From NCBI GenBank assembly GCA_963703945.1, contig CAVPGM010000034.1, positions 1 through 64,000 of the forward strand: a DNA stretch of 64,000 bases, written 5' to 3'. The translations under genes and the position numbers were made by a program. Positions 26,639 through 36,045 of this stretch are shown here, in pieces. The notes under the pieces were generated by a model that ran no database searches, was not told the DNA's origin, and was given only the letters and a program-made list of their open reading frames with translations. How positions within the stretch are numbered: position 1 is the first letter of the stretch; each line of letters starts with the position of its first letter. The stretch is from JALORV01 sp963703945 (GTDB taxonomy: Bacteria > Pseudomonadota > Gammaproteobacteria > Burkholderiales > Burkholderiaceae_F).

Positions 26639-28045
26639 TCACGCAGGGAAGCTCGCCGACAGCGGCCGAGCATTGCGCTGTAGTGTGTCGACGATGATGC
26701 GCAGTCCTGTGGCGAGTTGCTCTCGCGAACGCGCTGCGCTGACGTTGATGCGCACCGCATGCGGAACTTCGCCGCGGCCGACCGCGAAAACCTCGGACTC
26801 GATCACACGCACGCCATGGGCGAGCAATTGAGCCGTGAAATCCGTCGCCCGCCAAGGCTCGGGCAAATGAAGCCATAGATGCGTCGATACGAGGTCCGTA
26901 TCGAAGTCGAAGCCCTGGAGGATTTCACCGGCCAACATCTGGCGCGCAACGAGTTCGCGCCGTTGTGCGTCCAGCAATTCTTCGGCCGTACCATCCTCGA
27001 TCCAGCGCGCTGCGATCAGCATCGACAGCGGCGATGTCATCCAGCATGTGGCACGCACGGCCGTTGCACTCGCCGCGACCAATTCGCGCGGAGGCATCAT
27101 GAATCCCACTCGCAGTCCCGGTGCCAACGTCTTCGACGTCCCGGTAATGTAGAACGTGCGCTCGGGGTAGAGCTCCGCGATGCTCGTCGGACGCGTCGCA
27201 AGCAGTGGGCCGTAGACATCGTCCTCGAGGATGAACAGGTGACCGCGTCGCGCAGCCGTGACAATAGCCTCACGCCGCTTCTGCGGAACGGTCGTGGTGG
27301 TTGGATTGTGCAGGCACGGCACCATGAACAGAACGCGCACACGTTCGTCGCTGCACGCCTGATCGATCGCCTCCGGTAGCAGGCCGTCCTTGTCCGTGGC
27401 CAGGCCGCGGATTTCGAGATGCAGCAGGTTAGCGAGCGCCTTGAGGCCGTAGTAGGTGATCTGGTTGGTGATGATCACGTCGCCCGGGCGAGTCACCGCC
27501 GACAGCGCCGCGAAGATGCCTTCCTGCGCACCCGAGGTCGCGATCACGTGTTCGGCGGGTGCATTCAATCCGCTGCGCCCGATCCAAGCAGCGCCTGCCT
27601 CGCGCGCCCACGGCGCGCCTTCGGCCGGATGGTATTCCTGCAGCGCGGAAAACCGCGTGTCGCTTGGCAGGCGGCCCAGCGTTTCAGCGAGTTTTTCGCT
27701 GTACAAGTTCGTTGCGGGTCGGTTGATCGACAGATCGATGAGCAACGGATCTTGGCGGGACCCCGCTTGCACCGGCTCGAAGTCGGGTCCTGCTCCGCGC
27801 ACGAACGTACCTCTGCCCACGCCACTGACAACGATCCCTCGCTTCTGCAGCTCGGTATAGGCGCGGGAGATCGTGGTGAGGTTGATCCCGAGCGCCTGCG
27901 CAAGATGGCGCTGCGGCGGCAACTTGGCGCCCGGAAGCAGGCGCCGGCTCACTACGGCGTCTTCGACCGCCAAGGCAATTTGGCGATAGATGGGGACATC
28001 CGTAGCGTCGATATGGATATCAAAACTGGAAATTATGTCATTCAT
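26639..28045 (-). CDS. MocR-type transcription factor
   Basis: This 468-residue regulator has a GntR winged-helix domain (about residues 15-85: PIYRQIALAVEDAVVSRRLL, TTISRAYTELQKRGIVVSGV) fused to a class I aminotransferase-like domain with the PLP lysine in ITGTSKTLAPGLRVGF. The family senses amino compounds through PLP and usually activates nearby catabolic or transport genes. It lies divergent from the ABC/eut operon and upstream of the dadA-like gene, so it most likely controls both. The start at 28045 has no good ribosome-binding site. Confidence 0.92.
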   Translation of the reverse strand: MNDIISSFDIHIDATDVPIYRQIALAVEDAVVSRRLLPGAKLPPQRHLAQALGINLTTISRAYTELQKRGIVVSGVGRGTFVRGAGPDFEPVQAGSRQDPLLIDLSINRPATNLYSEKLAETLGRLPSDTRFSALQEYHPAEGAPWAREAGAAWIGRSGLNAPAEHVIATSGAQEGIFAALSAVTRPGDVIITNQITYYGLKALANLLHLEIRGLATDKDGLLPEAIDQACSDERVRVLFMVPCLHNPTTTTVPQKRREAIVTAARRGHLFILEDDVYGPLLATRPTSIAELYPERTFYITGTSKTLAPGLRVGFMMPPRELVAASATAVRATCWMTSPLSMLIAARWIEDGTAEELLDAQRRELVARQMLAGEILQGFDFDTDLVSTHLWLHLPEPWRATDFTAQLLAHGVRVIESEVFAVGRGEVPHAVRINVSAARSREQLATGLRIIVDTLQRNARPLSASFPA

Positions 28046-28264
28046 ACAATATGTTGTTGTCAGTAATTCAACTATGCCCCAAGTGGCCTAGGTTCTCAGG
28101 GGCAGCGTCTCCGAATATTGTACAAGTCTAACCGCCTTTACCCTGAAGATCAATGACATGCCTGCTTTGATTGACGACTTGACAAGAATTGAATGTCATG
28201 CAACTATCAAATCAACAACGATTAGCTGTCATACAATGCTCGGCAACTCACGGGGCTAATAGCC
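28042..28264 (+). promoter_or_regulatory. Divergent control region with repeated TCATACAAT motif
   Basis: This AT-richer region lies between mocR and the ABC operon. TCATACAAT occurs at 28042-28050 and 28229-28237 in the same orientation, and a related palindromic ATTGTACAA lies at 28117-28125. The right copy contains TACAAT, a good -10 box 28 bases before ATG 28265, with no good -35, as expected for an activator-dependent promoter. A TTGACA at 28179 has only a weak partner box. These repeats are candidate MocR operators. Confidence 0.45.
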
Positions 28265-29350
28265 ATGCAGAGCCAGCCATTCATCAAGTTCGACGCTGTC
28301 GAGAAGTCCTACGACGGCGAAAACTATGTCGTGCGCGGACTTCACCTCGACATCCGGCAAGGCGAGTTTCTGACCTTGCTGGGCCCCTCGGGATCGGGCA
28401 AGACCACCGTGCTGATGATGCTCGCCGGCTTCGAAACGCCGACCAGCGGGGCGATCTATCTCGACGGCAAGCGGATCGACCGTATGCCGGCGCATCAGCG
28501 CGACATCGGTGTCGTCTTTCAGAACTATGCGCTGTTTCCGCACATGAGCGTTGCGGACAACGTCGCGTTTCCGCTGCGCATGCGTCGGCTCGAGCGCGGC
28601 CAAGTCGCGGAACGCGTGCGACGCGCCCTCGACATGGTGCGCATGCTCCCGTTCCAGCAGCGTCGGCCGTCGCAGCTATCGGGTGGACAGCAGCAGCGCA
28701 TTGCCCTTGCCCGTGCGTTGGTGTTCGAGCCGAAGCTCGTGCTCATGGACGAACCGCTCGGCGCGCTGGACAAGCAGTTGCGCGAGCACATGCAGATCGA
28801 GATCAAACATCTGCACGCCCGGCTTGGCATCAGCATCGTGTACGTGACGCACGATCAGGGGGAGGCGCTCACGATGTCGGATCGGGTGGGCGTTTTCAAC
28901 CTCGGCAAGATTCAACAGATCGCCCCGCCGAAAGAGCTCTACGAAGCGCCGGCGAATCCGTTCGTCGCCCAGTTCATCGGCGAGAACAACGCGATTTCAG
29001 GACGAGTCCAGAGCGTCTCTGGCGAAGAGTGCGTCGTGGAGGTCTCCGACGGCACGATCGTTCATGCCATCGCCAGCGGAAGAGTGAGCGCCGGGACGCC
29101 GGTATCGCTTTCGTTGCGTCCGGAGAAGGTCACGCTGTCCCCGGTCGAGGACACGTTCGTGAACCGAGCCAAGGCCAAGGTCGGCGAATTGATCTACTAC
29201 GGCGACCACACTCGGCTGCTCGTGTCCGTCTGTGGCCGGGACGATTTCATCATCAAGGTTCCGAGCACCGGAGAGCTTCCTTTGCAACCGGGTGTCGAGG
29301 TCGTGGTCGGTTGGCGCCAGCAGGACTGCCGGGCACTCGCCATCGAATAG
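28265..29350 (+). CDS. potA-like: ABC transporter ATPase, polyamine-type
   Basis: This 361-residue ATP-binding subunit of a spermidine/putrescine-type importer has Walker A GPSGSGKTT, a Q-loop in FQNYALFPHMS, signature LSGGQQQR, Walker B LVLMDEP and H-loop THDQ, followed by a TOBE regulatory domain (about residues 240-360). It powers import through the two permeases downstream. First gene of the operon; the next gene begins 63 bases later. The substrate is not set by the ATPase. Context suggests an amine such as ethanolamine or an ethanolamine conjugate. Confidence 0.93.
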   Translation: MQSQPFIKFDAVEKSYDGENYVVRGLHLDIRQGEFLTLLGPSGSGKTTVLMMLAGFETPTSGAIYLDGKRIDRMPAHQRDIGVVFQNYALFPHMSVADNVAFPLRMRRLERGQVAERVRRALDMVRMLPFQQRRPSQLSGGQQQRIALARALVFEPKLVLMDEPLGALDKQLREHMQIEIKHLHARLGISIVYVTHDQGEALTMSDRVGVFNLGKIQQIAPPKELYEAPANPFVAQFIGENNAISGRVQSVSGEECVVEVSDGTIVHAIASGRVSAGTPVSLSLRPEKVTLSPVEDTFVNRAKAKVGELIYYGDHTRLLVSVCGRDDFIIKVPSTGELPLQPGVEVVVGWRQQDCRALAIE

Positions 29351-29413
29351 CGCACTTCACCCAACCTAAGTCATCACCGCCGGCTCGATGCCCGGCTCTA
29401 AAGGAGCAAGAAG

Positions 29414-30469
29414 ATGAGCAAGACGCGTTTGTGCACCTTGGCCATCGGAGTCGTCTTGGTGGCCGCTTCCACTGCTGCCGGGGCGCAAGAAACATTGACC
29501 GTCACCTCATGGGGCGGCGCTTACACCAAGAGCCAGGAGGCGGCGTACATGGCGCCGTTCGCAAAATCGGCCAATGTCAAAGTACTGCAGGATGAGTGGG
29601 ATGGCTCGGTCGCCAAGCTCAAGGGCATGGTCGACACCAAGCAAGTGACTTGGGATGTCGTCGACGTGGAACCTGGCCACGCGCTGCAAGGATGCGAGGA
29701 GGGATGGCTCGAGAAGATCGACTACGCAGCGCTCGGCGGGCGCGACAAGTTTGTCGAAGGCGCGGCGATGGATTGTGCGGTGGGCACCATCGTGTTCGGA
29801 ACGATCTACGCCTATAACGCCGACAAGTTCCCCTCCGGCGGTCCGCAAACAGTGGCCGATTTCTGGGATGTGAAGAAGTTTCCCGGCGCGAGAGCGCTGC
29901 GCAAGTCGCCCAAGACCACGCTCGAATTTGCGCTGATTGCGGACGGCGTCCCGCCCAAGGACGTCTACAAAGCGCTCTCGACCAAGGCGGGCGTCGATCG
30001 TGCGTTCAAGAAGCTGGATCAGATCAAGCCCAACGTGAAAGTGTGGTGGACGGCGGGCTCGCAGCCGCCGCAACTCCTTGCGGACGGCGAGGTCGTCATG
30101 ACGACCGCCTGGAATGGCCGCATTTACGACGCCGTGAAGAACAACAAGAAGAACTTCAAGATCGTGTGGGACGGGCAGGCGATGGACTTCAACCTCTGGG
30201 CCATCCCGAAGGGAACCAAGAAACTGGAATTGGCAAAGAAGTTTGTCGCTTTCACGGTGCAGCCCGACGTGATGGCGCAGCAGTCGAAGTACATCTCGTA
30301 CGGACCGACCGTGAAAGCAGCAGTGGCCAAGGTCCCCGCGGATATCCTCCCCGATCTGCCAACCGCGCCGCAAAACACGAAGACGGCATTCGTTGTCTCG
30401 TCGCAGTTCTGGGCTGACCACGACGAGGAGCTCACGGAGCGCTTCAACAAGTGGTTAGCGACGCAATAG
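29414..30469 (+). CDS. potD-like: Periplasmic amine-binding protein, PotD-like
   Basis: This 351-residue extracytoplasmic binding protein has a signal peptide MSKTRLCTLAIGVVLVAAST ending near AGAQ. The mature part begins ETLTVTSWGGAYTKSQEAAY, typical of the polyamine-type binding proteins (SBP bacterial family 8). It captures the substrate for the ABC importer. A GGAGCAAGAAG ribosome-binding site precedes ATG 29414. Trp and acidic residues expected in an amine pocket are present, but specificity cannot be read by eye. Confidence 0.92.
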   Translation: MSKTRLCTLAIGVVLVAASTAAGAQETLTVTSWGGAYTKSQEAAYMAPFAKSANVKVLQDEWDGSVAKLKGMVDTKQVTWDVVDVEPGHALQGCEEGWLEKIDYAALGGRDKFVEGAAMDCAVGTIVFGTIYAYNADKFPSGGPQTVADFWDVKKFPGARALRKSPKTTLEFALIADGVPPKDVYKALSTKAGVDRAFKKLDQIKPNVKVWWTAGSQPPQLLADGEVVMTTAWNGRIYDAVKNNKKNFKIVWDGQAMDFNLWAIPKGTKKLELAKKFVAFTVQPDVMAQQSKYISYGPTVKAAVAKVPADILPDLPTAPQNTKTAFVVSSQFWADHDEELTERFNKWLATQ

Positions 30470-30550
30470 CCGCGCAGTGATCGCCGGCGTCGCACGTCAG
30501 TCGCGTCGACGCCGGCGGTTCGTCGACACAACCCGCAGAGCTTGAAAGCT

Positions 30551-31822
30551 ATGGCCACGAACGTATCGATGTCGGCACCGAGCCCGCTTGCGAGCGAGCC
30601 CGAGGATCGCGACGCGTTGAAGAAGCGGCTGCGACGTGTCCAGCGCATCGACAAGCTCAAGGCGGTCGGGTTGATCGCACCGCTCTTCGTATTCCTGCTC
30701 GTCGTGTTCATCACTCCCATCGCGATTCTTCTCACCCGCAGCGTCGACAACCGGGAAGTGCAGGTCGTTCTCGGCAAAACCGCGGCGGCGATCGCGAGCT
30801 GGGACGGCAAGGAGCTGCCTTCGGAAGCGGTTTATGCGGCGTTCATCTCAGATCTCCAAGCAGCGCCGCGCAACACGGTGGCCGAGCTCGCGAAACGGCT
30901 CAACTACTACGAGTCTGGGCTGCGATCACTCGTCTTGAAGACTTCGCGCAGCACAGCGACCGGCTATGGCGCATTGGCGAAGGACACGCTCACGGGCATC
31001 GACGAGCGATGGGCAGATGTGACGACGTGGCAAATCATTCAGCGCGCACTGCCTGCCTATACCGACTTCTACCTGCTCGCGTCGCTCGACTTGCGACGAG
31101 ACGCTCAGGGCCACCTCAAGGTCGCGAAGGACGAGAGTGCAATCTATGTCGAAGTCATTGCCCGGACGTTCTATATCAGCCTCGCCGTTACGCTGATTTG
31201 CCTGGTGCTCGGCTATCCGTTGGCGTATCTGATCTCGGCGCTGCCACCAAAACGGGCCGGGCTCCTACTCATCATGGTGCTGTTGCCTTTCTGGACGTCG
31301 CTCCTGGTCCGCACCACCGCCTGGGTCGTCGTGTTGCAAGGCGAGGGTGTGGTCAACACGTTTCTCGGCTGGTTGGGATTGATCGATAAAGGACATCCGC
31401 TGCCGCTCATCCACAACCGCGTCGGGGTTCTGATCGCGATGACTCACATCCTGCTGCCGTTCATGATCCTGCCGATCTATAGCGTGATGAAGAGCATCCC
31501 GCCAAGCTACATGCGCGCCGCGTCGTCCCTCGGCGCTTCTCCGGTGCGGGCGTTCCTCCGCGTGTACGTGCCGCTGAGCCTGCCGGGAGTGAGCGCGGGA
31601 TGCTTGCTGGTGTTCATCCTGGCGCTCGGCTACTACATCACGCCAGCGCTGGTGGGCGGACCGCACGACCAGATGCTGAGCTATTTCATCGCCTACTTTG
31701 CGAACCAGGTCACGAACTGGGGCATGGCGGCGGGGCTCAGCGCGATTCTGCTGGGGCTCGTGCTCGTCCTGTATGCCGTGTACAGCCGGCTCGTCGGTCT
31801 CGACCGCTTGAGGATCGGATGA
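30551..31822 (+). CDS. potB-like: ABC transporter permease 1, PotB-like
   Basis: This 423-residue permease has a longer N-terminal region than classical PotB. One helix is at about residues 35-60 (LIAPLFVFLLVVFITPIAIL), then a periplasmic insert of about 120 residues, then the transport core with the EAA-type loop SSLGASPVRAFLRVYVPLSL. ATG 30551 is chosen; a TTG at 30542 is also in frame. It ends overlapping the next permease by 4 bases (ATGA). Confidence 0.9.
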   Translation: MATNVSMSAPSPLASEPEDRDALKKRLRRVQRIDKLKAVGLIAPLFVFLLVVFITPIAILLTRSVDNREVQVVLGKTAAAIASWDGKELPSEAVYAAFISDLQAAPRNTVAELAKRLNYYESGLRSLVLKTSRSTATGYGALAKDTLTGIDERWADVTTWQIIQRALPAYTDFYLLASLDLRRDAQGHLKVAKDESAIYVEVIARTFYISLAVTLICLVLGYPLAYLISALPPKRAGLLLIMVLLPFWTSLLVRTTAWVVVLQGEGVVNTFLGWLGLIDKGHPLPLIHNRVGVLIAMTHILLPFMILPIYSVMKSIPPSYMRAASSLGASPVRAFLRVYVPLSLPGVSAGCLLVFILALGYYITPALVGGPHDQMLSYFIAYFANQVTNWGMAAGLSAILLGLVLVLYAVYSRLVGLDRLRIG

Positions 31823-32658
31823 TGGACTCGACGATGAACCTGTTGGTGCGCAGAACCGCTTCCGTCGTGTTCGTGGGCTTTTGTGGTTGCGTGCTGCTGT
31901 TCCTGATTGCCCCGATCCTCGCCATCATGCCGCTGTCGTTCAATTCGGAGCCGTTCTTCACTTATCCGATGCCGGGTTTGTCGTTGCAGTGGTACGGCGA
32001 GTTCTTCACGTCGGATGTCTGGCAGTTGGCGCTGAAGAACAGCATCATCGTCGCCGTATTCTCGACGATCGCGGCCTCCGCGCTGGGCACGCTGGCCGCT
32101 CTCGGTCTCAGCCGGCGCGACTGTCCGCTTCGCTCGAGTATCACGGCGGTGTTGATTTCGCCGATGATCATCCCCGTGGTGGTGAGCGCGGTCGGCATCT
32201 ATTACTTCTTCGCCGAAATCGGCCTGCTGAACAGCCTGACCGGAATCGTGCTCGCGCACACGGCACTCGGCGCGCCGTTCGTCGTCATTACTGTGACGGC
32301 TACGTTGGCAAGTTTCGACTACAACCTGATGCGTGCCGCAGCGAGCCTCGGTGCGACGCCGGTCAACGCATTTTTCAAGGTGATGCTTCCGGTGATCCTG
32401 CCCGGTGTCGCCTCGGGCGCGTTGTTTGCGTTCGTGACCTCGTTCGACGAGGTGGTGATGGTGCTGTTTCTCGCTGGCTCCGAACAGCGGACGCTGCCCC
32501 GGCAGATGTGGAGCGGGGTTCGGGAAACGCTCAGCCCGACCATCACGGCGGTGGCAACGTTGCTGATCCTGTTTGCCGTTGCGTTGCTGGTGACGATCCA
32601 GTGGCTGCAGCAGCGCTCGGAACGTCAGAAAGCGGCGACGTTTGCGCTGCCCGCTTAG
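31819..32658 (+). CDS. potC-like: ABC transporter permease 2, PotC-like
   Basis: This 279-residue permease has about six membrane helices (FVGFCGCVLLFLIAPILAIM, SIITAVLISPMIIPVVVSAV-like) and an EAA loop AASLGATPVNAFFKVMLPVI. It pairs with permease 1 to form the channel. Start ATG 31819 overlaps the upstream stop codon. It is followed 8 bases later by eutB. Confidence 0.92.
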   Translation: MMDSTMNLLVRRTASVVFVGFCGCVLLFLIAPILAIMPLSFNSEPFFTYPMPGLSLQWYGEFFTSDVWQLALKNSIIVAVFSTIAASALGTLAALGLSRRDCPLRSSITAVLISPMIIPVVVSAVGIYYFFAEIGLLNSLTGIVLAHTALGAPFVVITVTATLASFDYNLMRAAASLGATPVNAFFKVMLPVILPGVASGALFAFVTSFDEVVMVLFLAGSEQRTLPRQMWSGVRETLSPTITAVATLLILFAVALLVTIQWLQQRSERQKAATFALPA

Positions 32659-32666
32659 AGAAGATC

Positions 32667-34062
32667 TTGTCCTACGCGCACACCATCGGCGGAAGCACTT
32701 ACACGTTCGCCGACCTCAGGGACGTTCTGGCTAAGGCGTCACCGGCGCGCTCGGGCGATTATCTGGCGGGGCTCGCTGCTCGAACGGCGGTCGAGCGGAT
32801 GGCGGCGAAGATGTGTCTTGCCGAGTTGCCGCTGACCACGTTCCTCAACGAATCTGTCGTTCCCTACGAGAGCGACGAAGTCACGCGCCTCATCGTCGAT
32901 CGCCATGACGCTGCGGCGTTCGCGGAAATTCGGCACATGACGGTGGGAGATTTCCGCAACTGGCTATTGCTCGATAGCACCGACGAGGCTGCCCTCAATC
33001 GCGTCGCACCCGGCGTGACGCCCGGAAATGGCGGCTGGCGTGAGCAAGCTCATGCGCAACCAGGATTTGATACTGGTGGCCAGGAAGTGCCGGGTCGTTA
33101 CGCGTTTCCGCAACACCATCGGTCTCGCCGGACGCTTGTCGGTCCGGCTGCAACCCAATCATCCTACCGACGACCCCAAGGGTATCGCCGCCTCGATGCT
33201 CGACGGTCTGCTGTACGGATGCGGGGACGCCGTCGTGGGGATCAACCCGGCGACCGACAGCGTTCCCACGCTGATCACGCTGTTGCGAATGATGGACGAG
33301 GTGCGCAGCCGCTTTGAAATCCCGACGCAATCGTGCGTGCTGACCCACGTCACCAACCAGATCCAGGCGATCGAGCGCGGAGCGCCAGTGGATCTCGTGT
33401 TCCAGTCGATCGCCGGAACCGAAAAGGCCAATACCAGCTTCGGCATCAACCTCGGCATTTTGCGGGAAGCATACGAAGCTGCGCTCTCGCTTGGACGCGG
33501 CACCGTCGGGCAGAACGTCATGTATTTTGAAAGCGGCCAAGGCAGCGCCCTCTCCGCGAACGCCAACTTCGGCGTCGATCAGCAGACCTGCGAAGCTCGC
33601 GCCAGTGCGGTTGCACGGGAGTTCAAGCCGCTGCTCACCAACACGGTGGTCGGTTTCATCGGGCCGGAATACCTGTTCGACGGCAAGCAGATCATCCGCG
33701 CCGGTTTGGAGGACCACTTTTGCGGCAAGGTGCTGGGGGTGCCTCTCGGCTGCGACGTGTGCCACACCAACCACGCCGAGGCCGACCAGGATGACATGGA
33801 CACGCTGCTCACCTTGCTCGGTGCGGCGGGCGTCACGTTCATCATGGGTGTTCCGGGTGGGGACGACATCATGCTGAATTATCAGAGCACATCGTTCCAC
33901 GATGCGCTCTATCTGCGCGCAGTGATGGGTCTCAAACGCGCACCGGAATTCGAGGCATGGCTGGAAAAAATGCAGCTCACCGATCCGCTGGGCCAGTTGC
34001 GCGAATTGCCGCCCCAGCACCGCTTGTTGCACGCCTTGACCGATATGACCCAAACGGCGTGA
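32667..34062 (+). CDS. eutB: Ethanolamine ammonia-lyase large subunit, apparent frameshift
   Basis: The adenosylcobalamin-dependent enzyme deaminates ethanolamine to acetaldehyde and ammonia. The N-terminus (SYAHTIGGSTYTFADLRDVL, then LAGLAARTAVERMAAKMCLA) is in one frame to PGVTP. The rest (MAAGVSKLMRNQDLILVARK onward) is in the next frame. One extra base at about 33021-33025 accounts for this; the corrected length is about 464 residues, normal for EutB. Active-site residues known in the E. coli enzyme are visible: R and Q in SVRLQPNHP, N in GINPATD, E in MYFESGQGS, D in SFHDALYLR. The start is probably TTG 32667, with AGAGAAG upstream. eutC follows 2 bases later. Confidence 0.9.
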
Positions 34063-34064
34063 CC

Positions 34065-34826
34065 ATGACCGAGATCATCCAATCGAACCCTTGGCAGGCG
34101 CTGCGCCGGCTCACGCCGGCCCGCATCGCGCTGGGCCGTGTGGGAAGCAGTCTGCCAACCGACGAAGTGCTGCGCTTCGGTTTGGCGCACGCGCTTGCGC
34201 AGGACGCTGTGCATTTGCCCCTCGACGTGGCTACGCTGGAAGCCGCGCTCCAGGCCGCGCACTGGCAGACGATGAACGTTCACAGTCGCGCGTCCGACCG
34301 CGCAACGTACTTGCTGCGACCCGATCTTGGACGCCGCTTGACCGACGCCAGCGCGGCAGTACTGGCCGGACACGGCGACAAGTTATGCGATCTCGTCATC
34401 GTGGCCGCAGACGGCTTATCGTCGTCGGCCATCCAACGTCACACGGTTCCTTTGCTGCAAGCTGTCCGCCCGTTGTTGCGGCACGGGTGGTCCGTCGGGC
34501 CGGTGGTCATTGTCGAACAGGGCCGCGTCGCGATCGGCGACGAAATCGGGGAACTGTTGCGGGCGAAGATGACGATCGTGCTGATCGGCGAGCGGCCGGG
34601 CTTGAGCTCGCCTGACAGCCTGGGAATCTATCTCACGTTTGCACCAAAGCTCGGCCGTAGCGATGCCGAGCGAAACTGCGTTTCCAATGTCCGGCCAGAA
34701 GGTCTGTCGTACGACCAGGCGGCAAGGAAAATCATCTGGCTGCTCGACGAAGCAAGTCGGAGACAACTCACGGGCGTTGCCCTCAAGGACCATAGCGAGT
34801 GGCCCGACGATCTGTCAATCTCATGA
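34065..34826 (+). CDS. eutC: Ethanolamine ammonia-lyase small subunit
   Basis: This 253-residue small subunit binds adenosylcobalamin at its interface with EutB. Characteristic regions are TPARIALGRVGSSLPTDEVL, DRATYLLRPDLGRRL, LVIVAADGLSSSAIQRHTVP, and GDEIGELLRAKMTIVLIGER with GLSSPDSLGIYLT. Length is slightly short but complete. It is nearly adjacent to eutB, so translation is coupled. No eutA reactivase or microcompartment gene is nearby. Confidence 0.95.
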   Translation: MTEIIQSNPWQALRRLTPARIALGRVGSSLPTDEVLRFGLAHALAQDAVHLPLDVATLEAALQAAHWQTMNVHSRASDRATYLLRPDLGRRLTDASAAVLAGHGDKLCDLVIVAADGLSSSAIQRHTVPLLQAVRPLLRHGWSVGPVVIVEQGRVAIGDEIGELLRAKMTIVLIGERPGLSSPDSLGIYLTFAPKLGRSDAERNCVSNVRPEGLSYDQAARKIIWLLDEASRRQLTGVALKDHSEWPDDLSIS

Positions 34827-34841
34827 TCTAGGAATGACGAC

Positions 34842-35960
34842 ATGAACAAGACAGTAGCCATTCTCGGCGGCGGCCACGGCGCGCACGCCATGGCCGTGGA
34901 CTTCATTTCGCGCGGCTTCGCCGTCAACATGTACGAGATGCCGCAGTTTGCGCAGAATCTCCAACGACTGTTCGAGACGAAAGCCATCGAATCATCGGGC
35001 CAGATTAGCGGCCGCTTCCGGCTGGCCAAGGTTACGAGTGACATCGGTGAAGCGATCGAGGGAGTGAAGTACATCTTCGTCGTGACGCCCGCCTTTGCCC
35101 ACGAAGGTTACGCAAAGCTGCTACGAGGCAAGGCTAACGGCAAGCAGGTCATCGTAGTTGTGCCGGGAGCATTCGCAGGCCTTCTATTCAAAAAGGTATT
35201 CGGAAAGCAAGAGTGCCCGGTCATCGCCGAATTGAATAATCTGCCTTATGACGCGCGGGTGACAGAGCAGTGCAAGGTCACGATCCACGGATTCAATCCC
35301 GTCGGCATCGCTTTCATGCCGGCGGACAAAGGGCCGGAATTGATCGACGAAATGAACGAGTTTCGTCGCTACGCGAGAATCTATTCGGACGTTCTGGAGG
35401 CTGGGTTGAGCATCGTGAATCCTGGCGTTCATACCGGGCCCTGCCTGCTCAGCATTACTGCGATCGAGAATTCATCCAAGCGGCCGTTTTTCCTGTACGA
35501 ACACGGTGTAACTCCCGCGGCTTGCAAGCTCAACATCAAGATTGATAACGAGCGAAAGGCGGTCAGCAAGAAGCTCGGATACCAGAACGCAAATCCAATT
35601 GAAGATTTCAGTGGTATGGATGAAGGTTTCACCTGGCAGGACTTGTACATGCGCATTCATGGCAACATCTCGCTGACGCCCATTTCCGGACCGCATGACA
35701 TCACGAGTCGATATTTCACGGAGGATGCTCCGTATGGGCTCGTGCCGTGGAGTGCAATCGGCAAGGTCGTCGAAGTCGAAACGCCGGTCATCGATTCCAT
35801 TGTCAATATCTACAATGTCGTGCATGAGCGGAATTGGTGGGAAGAAGGAAGAACTGCGAAAGACTTGGGTCTGCTCGGACTGACGCTGGCTCAGATCAAG
35901 GAATATGTGGCCACCGGAAATAGGCCGCAGCAAGCTGGAATTCTCGCCAGCGACGGATGA
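34842..35960 (+). CDS. NAD/NADP octopine/nopaline dehydrogenase family protein
   Basis: This 372-residue protein has an N-terminal Rossmann site (AILGGGHGAHAMAVDFISRG) and a C-terminal octopine-dehydrogenase domain (GLSIVNPGVHTGPCLLSITA, YEHGVTPAACKLNIKIDNER). Members make or break opines, that is, N-(carboxyalkyl) amino acids or amines, by reductive condensation or the reverse. It is 15 bases after eutC on the same strand. In this context it may break an imported ethanolamine-type conjugate or trap an amine; this is inference. It is notably less GC-rich than its neighbours and may be acquired. Confidence 0.85.
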   Translation: MNKTVAILGGGHGAHAMAVDFISRGFAVNMYEMPQFAQNLQRLFETKAIESSGQISGRFRLAKVTSDIGEAIEGVKYIFVVTPAFAHEGYAKLLRGKANGKQVIVVVPGAFAGLLFKKVFGKQECPVIAELNNLPYDARVTEQCKVTIHGFNPVGIAFMPADKGPELIDEMNEFRRYARIYSDVLEAGLSIVNPGVHTGPCLLSITAIENSSKRPFFLYEHGVTPAACKLNIKIDNERKAVSKKLGYQNANPIEDFSGMDEGFTWQDLYMRIHGNISLTPISGPHDITSRYFTEDAPYGLVPWSAIGKVVEVETPVIDSIVNIYNVVHERNWWEEGRTAKDLGLLGLTLAQIKEYVATGNRPQQAGILASDG

Positions 35961-36045
35961 ACTATGCGTGCCGATGACCGAGCTTCAGCCCCAGTGGGTC
36001 ATTAGGCTGGGAATGTCGGCTCACGCGTCGCTTACACCCGAGGCG

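Noticed and set aside
32659..34842. Cobalamin riboswitch upstream of eutBC
   Set aside because: No B12-box-like sequence or long structured leader is present; eutB begins 8 bases after the permease stop codon.
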